Assembly: GCA_030592985.1 (NCBI GenBank)
Contig: JAUVIB010000093.1
Span: 1 to 9,446, forward strand
Origin: Calditrichaceae bacterium
Lineage (GTDB): Bacteria; Calditrichota; Calditrichia; Calditrichales; Calditrichaceae
DNA: 9,446 nucleotides
Reading direction: 5' to 3'
Shown here: piece by piece, positions 5,418 to 9,446 of the stretch
How positions within the stretch are numbered: the stretch's first letter is position 1
Layout: each line of letters opens with the position of its first letter
Made by a program: the position numbers and the translations under genes
Notes under the pieces: generated by a model
What the model was told of the DNA's origin: nothing
The model's input: the letters and a program-made list of their open reading frames with translations, nothing else
Database searches by the model: none

Positions 5418-6605
5418 TTATACCGTTGATTTCTGATTAATATAATCATAGCCAATGCGATTAAAATAGTTTATAATGGAATCCTTAATATCATCCAGAG
5501 AGTCTCCACCGAACTTTTCTATTATTGCATTCGCCAAAACGGGTGCAATAACCGCTTCTGAAATAACTGAACAAGCGGGAACAGCCGTAATATCGCTCCG
5601 TTCTTTATGAGCAAAAAATTCTTCTTTTGTTTTATAATCAACAGAATGTAATGGTTTCATCAATGTAGGGATCGGTTTTTTCATAATCCGAATCACAATA
5701 TCTTCACCTGTAGACATTCCGCCTTCAATTCCACCGGCTTTATTTGAAGTTCTATAATATCTTTTATTATCATAATAAATTTCATCGTGAAATTTTGATC
5801 CCGGTAAGTGTGCTCCTCTGAAACCTTGTCCAAACTCAACTCCCTTAACTGCTTGTATTGAAATTAGCGCTGCCGACAATTGACTATCAAGTTTTTTATC
5901 CCAGTGAATATAACTGCCTAATCCGGGAGGCATATTTCTTATGATGATTTCTATAACACCACCTAAAGTGTCACCTTGTTTTTTTGTGTCACTAATATGT
6001 TCAATCATTTGCTGCTCTGCTTCGGGGTCTAATGTCCTAACCTGTGAAGAATCTGCTTTTGTATTAATTTCATCAGTTAGTAACAGAGCTTTCATCTTGT
6101 TAAGATCGGCTTTAATATTTCCGATTTGCACAACATGTGAAAAAATTTGAATATTAACTTCGTTTAAAAACTGCTTACAAAAAGATCCTATGGCTACGCG
6201 TGTAGCTGTCTCACGAGCAGAAGAACGTTCTAATACATTACGGATATCATCAAAATTATATTTTAGAACACCGGATAAATCCGCATGACCGGGACGCGGG
6301 CGCGTAATAGGGTTATTACTTTTGCCACTTTCTATGGCCATTTCAGTCTGCCAATTTTCCCAATCTTTATTATGGATAACAAAACTTATAGGACTGGCAA
6401 TGGTTTTAACGAATCGAATTCCGGATAAAATTTCAACTTTATCAGTTTCAATTTTCATCCTTCCACCACGTCCGAAACCTTGTTGACGACGGTATAACTC
6501 ATGATTTATTTTATCTATATTAATAGATAAATTTGCAGGCATACCTTCTAATATGCCAGTTAATCCCGGACCATGAGATTCACCTGCTGTCATATATTTA
6601 ATCAT
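5418..6605 (-). CDS. aroC: Chorismate synthase
   Basis: Converts 5-enolpyruvylshikimate-3-phosphate to chorismate in the cytoplasm using reduced FMN, the last common step of aromatic amino acid, folate and quinone precursor synthesis. At 395 residues it has the long bacterial form, as in Bacillus. All family signatures are present: 'TAGESHGPGL' with His11 (6-15), 'RRQQGFGRGGRM' (39-50), 'RPGHADLSG' with His107 (104-112), 'ERSSARETATRVA' (126-138), 'GDTLGG' (215-220), 'GLGSYIHWDKKLDSQLSAA' (232-250), 'GGIEGGMSTGE' (295-305) and 'ERSDITAVPA' (339-348). The start at 6605 is chosen because the protein then begins 'MIKYMTAGESHG', matching family N-termini; there is no good Shine-Dalgarno. It follows the isocitrate dehydrogenase gene by 54 nt on the same strand, so the two are probably co-transcribed. 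Confidence 0.97.
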   Translation of the reverse strand: MIKYMTAGESHGPGLTGILEGMPANLSINIDKINHELYRRQQGFGRGGRMKIETDKVEILSGIRFVKTIASPISFVIHNKDWENWQTEMAIESGKSNNPITRPRPGHADLSGVLKYNFDDIRNVLERSSARETATRVAIGSFCKQFLNEVNIQIFSHVVQIGNIKADLNKMKALLLTDEINTKADSSQVRTLDPEAEQQMIEHISDTKKQGDTLGGVIEIIIRNMPPGLGSYIHWDKKLDSQLSAALISIQAVKGVEFGQGFRGAHLPGSKFHDEIYYDNKRYYRTSNKAGGIEGGMSTGEDIVIRIMKKPIPTLMKPLHSVDYKTKEEFFAHKERSDITAVPACSVISEAVIAPVLANAIIEKFGGDSLDDIKDSIINYFNRIGYDYINQKSTV

Positions 6606-6659
6606 ATTTTTCTGTTCATTTTTTCTTTAAACAATATTAGGATTTTCCTCTAATAATTA

Positions 6660-7682
6660 TTATCGGAGCAGCATTATCTTTCTAATAATTCCATCGACCA
6701 TTTCATCTGTTGTCGAATTACCTCCTAAATCCGGTGTTAAATGCTTTTTTTCTGATAAAAACAACACAATAGCAGCCTTAATTCTAGCAGAAGCTTTTTC
6801 TTCTTTTAAATAGTTAAGCATCATCGTGGCTGATAATATCGTTGCCATAGGATTAGCAATCCCTTTGCCGGCAATATCCGGTGCACTGCCATGAACCGAC
6901 TCGAATACCGCCACTTCATCTCCATAATTAGCGCCGGGTACGACACCCAAGCCGCCAACCAATCCGGCGACTAAGTCAGAAATAATATCTCCATAAAGGT
7001 TACCCAATACTAAGACGTCAAAAAGATGTGGACGCATAACCAATTGCATGGCGCAGTTATCTACAATAATCTCTTTGTGTTCAATTTCGGGATATTTTTT
7101 AGCTATTTGACGTACACTGTCTAAAAACAAACCATCACTTTTTTTCATAATATTTGCTTTGTGAACAGCGTGAATTGTCTTTCTGTTATTTTTTCTTGCC
7201 CATTGAAAAGCCGCCTCGGCTATTCTTTTAGACGCTTTCTCTGTGATAATCTTTAAACTTTGAGCAACGCCGGGCGCAATATCCTGTTCTAAGCCACTGT
7301 ATAAATCTTCTGTATTTTCACGGAAAATTACCAAATCAATGGGGTTATGATGTATCGATATACCCAATGCAGATCGCACAGGGCGTACATTTGCATATAA
7401 ATCCAGAGTTTTTCTAAGGATAACGTTGACTGAACGGTAACCGCCGCCAATGGGTGTGGTTAAAGGACCTTTTAAAGCTATTTTAATTTCCTTAATTCTG
7501 TCTAAAGTATCTTCCGGCAGTGTATCACCATGTTTTTCAAGCGCTCCGGCTCCTGCATCCACGACATCCCATTTTATGGATACTCCTGTTGCTTCAATAA
7601 CTTTTTGTGCCGCAGATGTTACTTCCGGGCCTATACCATCACCTGGAATTAATACTACTCTATGCAATTTTTTGTTTGTCAT
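6660..7682 (-). CDS. NAD-dependent isocitrate dehydrogenase (beta-decarboxylating dehydrogenase family)
   Basis: Oxidatively decarboxylates isocitrate to 2-oxoglutarate in the TCA cycle. The 340-residue length matches the short, mitochondrial IDH3-like bacterial forms. N-terminal 'VVLIPGDGIGPEV' (9-21). The substrate loop 'GGGYRSVNVILRK' has Ser84, Asn86 and Arg90, the isocitrate pattern, in contrast to the Glu/Leu-type loops of isopropylmalate dehydrogenase. Further substrate residues: Arg100 ('ANVRP'), Arg121, and Tyr128 in 'ENTEDLYSG'. Lys175 lies in 'HKANIMK'. Metal ligands are Asp208 ('VDNCAMQLV'), Asp232 and Asp236 ('LYGDIISD'). 'HGSAPDIAGKGIANP' (264-278) with Asp269 marks NAD rather than NADP use. 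A homoisocitrate or isopropylmalate role is less likely because of the Ser-Asn loop. It is followed by aroC and preceded by a 244-nt upstream region with a clear ribosome-binding site. Confidence 0.88.
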   Translation of the reverse strand: MTNKKLHRVVLIPGDGIGPEVTSAAQKVIEATGVSIKWDVVDAGAGALEKHGDTLPEDTLDRIKEIKIALKGPLTTPIGGGYRSVNVILRKTLDLYANVRPVRSALGISIHHNPIDLVIFRENTEDLYSGLEQDIAPGVAQSLKIITEKASKRIAEAAFQWARKNNRKTIHAVHKANIMKKSDGLFLDSVRQIAKKYPEIEHKEIIVDNCAMQLVMRPHLFDVLVLGNLYGDIISDLVAGLVGGLGVVPGANYGDEVAVFESVHGSAPDIAGKGIANPMATILSATMMLNYLKEEKASARIKAAIVLFLSEKKHLTPDLGGNSTTDEMVDGIIRKIMLLR

Positions 7683-7686
7683 AATA

Positions 7687-7691
7687 CTCCC
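7687..7691 (-). promoter_or_regulatory. Ribosome-binding site of the isocitrate dehydrogenase gene
   Basis: GGGAG on the minus strand, 4 nt before the ATG at 7682, is one of the clearest Shine-Dalgarno sequences in the window and fixes this start. Confidence 0.6.
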
Positions 7692-7710
7692 ATTCCGCTT
7701 GCTTCTTTAC

Positions 7711-7740
7711 AAGATATGTCAATTTAACAGTATCGTCCAA
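7711..7740 (-). promoter_or_regulatory. Candidate promoter upstream of isocitrate dehydrogenase
   Basis: On the minus strand TTGGAC (7735-7740) and TATCTT (7711-7716) are separated by 18 nt, a weak match to a sigma-70-type promoter. A small near-palindrome TGCAA-A-TTGCA (7745-7755) lies just upstream. The rest of the 244-nt gap (7683-7926) is AT-rich, with no ORF and no GC-rich terminator for the upstream CPBP gene. Confidence 0.22.
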
Positions 7741-7926
7741 TATTTGCAAATTGCAGTTTAAAAATACTTGGATATTTAAAAAAAGATCAGGTAAATTTCT
7801 CCGGAAAAAAAGGTTTTTTTAAAAAGATAATTTTATCATATTAAAATTAATTTAACTGGTCATTCATATTACAAAGTACATTATTATTCTGTATTTTAAA
7901 AAATTGTCAAAAAAAAATAAAAATAA

Positions 7927-8853
7927 CTATTCTTTTTGTTTTTCGAAGTCTTCTTGATTATGACTGTTTTCGAATCTGTATTTTTGATGGATGAAAAATA
8001 TCATGATTAGGATCAGAAATGTTGCTATTAATGACCCTTCAAACCCAAATTCACCACCGGTCAGCCACTTATTTCCATCAATAGTGGACCGGATGATGCT
8101 GTCGGTCTTTACACCGCTAACTTCAAACCCGTACACTGGTCCCTGGAAAAAATTCCATGTCAAATGAAGACCGACTGAAAACCATAAATTTCTTCGAAAA
8201 ATATAATATACTCCGAGTAGAATACCTGCCAGAAATAGGTTCACCATTGCAATTGCAGATAAGTGTGAATTTGAAAGGTGCATCAGCATAAATATTAATG
8301 ATGTAATAAGTAAAGCGGCATAGCGATTGATCGAATCAGTCAGGTTGCTTAATATATATCCGCGAAACATAATTTCTTCATTTAAAGCAACAATCGTAAA
8401 GAGAGCAAATGAGGTAGTAAGTTGTTTGAAATTTAAACTAATATTCTCGATGGATAACAAACCGCTGATAAACAATGAAAGGAAGCCGATCGTTATAGCA
8501 GCCATTCCCCAATCCATACCTTTAAAAAGATCAACTTTATATTTTGAGAATGAAAACCCGAGTGAAATAAGTGATTTTCGATCAATAAATTTTCTAAAAA
8601 TCCACGTTACAAAAAATAATCCAATCAAACCAAATAAACTCATTATCATGAAATTGAACATACCGATTGCTTGAGGACTCTGATCTTTTGGCATACCCAT
8701 AATTCGTCCAAAGTTTAAATCAGAGAAGATTACTAAAAGTAGTATAGCAATCGCGTAGAAAACCGCGGATGCGGCTAATGATAAAATGATATAAATTACG
8801 ATTCGCAGCCAGGTCCATCGGATACGTGGCTGAATTATTATTATTTCTGACAT
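7927..8853 (-). CDS. CPBP (CAAX/Abi, Rce1-like) family intramembrane protease
   Basis: A 308-residue polytopic inner-membrane protein. Hydrophobic segments lie at about 17-43, 66-86, 114-134, 146-157, 178-191, 200-218 and 271-288. The three CPBP motifs are present: 'EEIMFR' (Glu159, Glu160, Arg164), 'FMLMH' (Phe188, His192) and 'HLTWN' (His230, Asn234). These residues form the glutamate/histidine catalytic site of Rce1-type proteases. Bacterial members include prenyl-independent proteases, bacteriocin-immunity proteins and proteins of unknown role, so the substrate here is unknown. The C-terminal ~20 residues are very charged and probably cytoplasmic. AGGA (8861-8864) sits 7 nt before the ATG. 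It starts 28 nt after the TRAP permease stop on the same strand and is probably co-transcribed with it. Confidence 0.88.
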   Translation of the reverse strand: MSEIIIIQPRIRWTWLRIVIYIILSLAASAVFYAIAILLLVIFSDLNFGRIMGMPKDQSPQAIGMFNFMIMSLFGLIGLFFVTWIFRKFIDRKSLISLGFSFSKYKVDLFKGMDWGMAAITIGFLSLFISGLLSIENISLNFKQLTTSFALFTIVALNEEIMFRGYILSNLTDSINRYAALLITSLIFMLMHLSNSHLSAIAMVNLFLAGILLGVYYIFRRNLWFSVGLHLTWNFFQGPVYGFEVSGVKTDSIIRSTIDGNKWLTGGEFGFEGSLIATFLILIMIFFIHQKYRFENSHNQEDFEKQKE

Positions 8854-8860
8854 AATCTAT

Positions 8861-8864
8861 TCCT
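8861..8864 (-). promoter_or_regulatory. Ribosome-binding site of the CPBP protease gene
   Basis: AGGA on the minus strand with a 7-nt spacer to the ATG at 8853. It supports that start and independent translation after the preceding permease gene. Confidence 0.5.
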
Positions 8865-8881
8865 GAGTTTTATGATATTAA

Positions 8882-9446
8882 TTAAAGCAGCCATAGGCTC
8901 ATCTCCGGAATATATGTGATTAATAACAAGGCTATAAGTAGTATTATCAAAAAGGGAATTGTCGATAGATAAAGTTTTAATAAAGGTTTATCAAATCTAA
9001 ATGAAGCAATAAACAGGTTCATACCGATTGGAGGTGTACTATAGCCTATTCCTAAATTGGCCAGAAATATAATTCCAAGATGTACCGAATTTACTCCAAA
9101 GCTTTCCGCAATGGGGATTATAAGCGGTACAACAACCATAATTGCGGAGAAAATATCCAACATAGAGCCTACAATCAAGAGAAAGATATTTAGGGCGAGT
9201 AAAAATCCAATTTTTGTGGTGATATATTTTTGCATAACACTTAATATTTTCATGGGTATTTCGGCGTCAATCATATAATTTGCCAATCCAAGCGCCGCCG
9301 ATAAAATAACTAAGATACCACCGACAAGAATCATGCTGTCACGAACAATTTTACGCAAATCTTTACTAATTGATATATCTTTATAAATAAATACTTCAAC
9401 TATGAATACATAAAATGCAGTAACGGCAGCCGCTTCGGTCGCAGTA
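8882..9446 (-). CDS. dctM: TRAP transporter large permease subunit DctM, C-terminal part (5' end beyond the window)
   Basis: The last ~187 residues of the large membrane subunit of a tripartite ATP-independent periplasmic transporter, which imports organic acids or related solutes with a sodium gradient and a periplasmic binding protein. The frame stays open to the window edge: upstream of the TTG at 9358 it reads 'TATEAAAVTAFYVFIVEVFIYKDIS', matching the family's 'TPTEAAAvavvYalvvg' region, so the TTG is internal and not a start. Other family signatures are 'GSMLDIFSAIMVVVPLIIPIA' (in the last third), 'HLGIIFLANLGIGYSTPPIGMNLFIAS' and a final hydrophobic helix before the stop. Several transmembrane helices are evident. 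Its solute is unknown; the binding protein and small subunit would lie outside the window. It is followed by the CPBP gene after 28 nt. Confidence 0.9.
   Translation of the reverse strand, partial: TATEAAAVTAFYVFIVEVFIYKDISISKDLRKIVRDSMILVGGILVILSAALGLANYMIDAEIPMKILSVMQKYITTKIGFLLALNIFLLIVGSMLDIFSAIMVVVPLIIPIAESFGVNSVHLGIIFLANLGIGYSTPPIGMNLFIASFRFDKPLLKLYLSTIPFLIILLIALLLITYIPEMSLWLL

Noticed and set aside
6617..6658. Hairpin or leader peptide between isocitrate dehydrogenase and aroC
   Set aside because: The ATTAG/CTAAT pairing is short with no T-tract, and the 5-codon ATG frame overlapping the aroC start is too short to distinguish from chance, so no terminator or attenuator is called.
7450..7761. 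Plus-strand 103-codon open frame over the start of isocitrate dehydrogenase
   Set aside because: Mostly antisense to conserved dehydrogenase motifs, with Ser/Pro-rich content typical of a shadow frame.
8327..8674. Plus-strand 115-codon open frame over the CPBP gene
   Set aside because: It is fully antisense to a gene whose catalytic motifs are clear, with no initiation signal.
9356..9358. TTG as the start of the TRAP permease fragment
   Set aside because: The frame continues upstream to the window edge with DctM-like sequence ('TEAAAVTAFYVF'), so the TTG is an internal leucine codon.

Overview
The window is AT-rich bacterial DNA. A TonB-dependent outer-membrane receptor and a Sec-exported TPR protein show that the host is Gram-negative. 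The gene mix (TonB receptor, TolB-like/TPR protein, NAD-type isocitrate dehydrogenase, BMC shell gene, TRAP transporter) would fit a low-GC member of the Bacteroidota/Calditrichota/Cloacimonadota/Marinimicrobia neighbourhood. I cannot place it more closely from the sequence alone. All genes look intact except the two cut by the window edges. I see no transposase, CRISPR array, tRNA or rRNA.

Layout. The left end (1-853, + strand) holds the 3' end of a TonB-dependent receptor, a strong rho-independent terminator and a MenI/YdiI-type hotdog thioesterase. Everything else is on the minus strand. Read in transcription order from the right, this is: the C-terminal part of a TRAP transporter large permease (DctM); a CPBP-family membrane protease 28 nt after it; a 244-nt intergenic region; an NAD-type isocitrate dehydrogenase; aroC (chorismate synthase); a 97-103-nt promoter-like gap with two inverted repeats; then a tight three-gene cassette. 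A 308-nt AT-rich gap follows, and then a 602-residue secreted TolB-like/TPR protein that runs convergently toward the thioesterase.

The cassette (5314 down to 3072) is the most interesting part. It encodes (1) a bacterial microcompartment hexamer-type shell protein (BMC domain) fused through a basic linker to a C-terminal winged-helix-like domain, an architecture known from EutK; (2) a ParA-type ATPase with an intact deviant Walker box; and (3) a phosphotransacetylase (Pta/EutD) family protein that keeps the fold signatures but has lost the Ser-Arg pair of the active-site loop. The genes are 15 and 2 nt apart, so they are very probably co-transcribed. A shell protein with a putative DNA-binding tail next to a nucleoid-gliding type ATPase suggests a positioning or partition system for a microcompartment, analogous in logic to McdA/McdB of carboxysomes but with the adaptor built into the shell protein. 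This is inference. No BMC vertex (pentamer) protein and no signature enzyme lie in the window, so the cassette would be a satellite of a main BMC locus or would do something else.

The remaining genes are housekeeping: isocitrate oxidation, the last step of the shikimate pathway, probable menaquinone thioesterase, and TRAP uptake.
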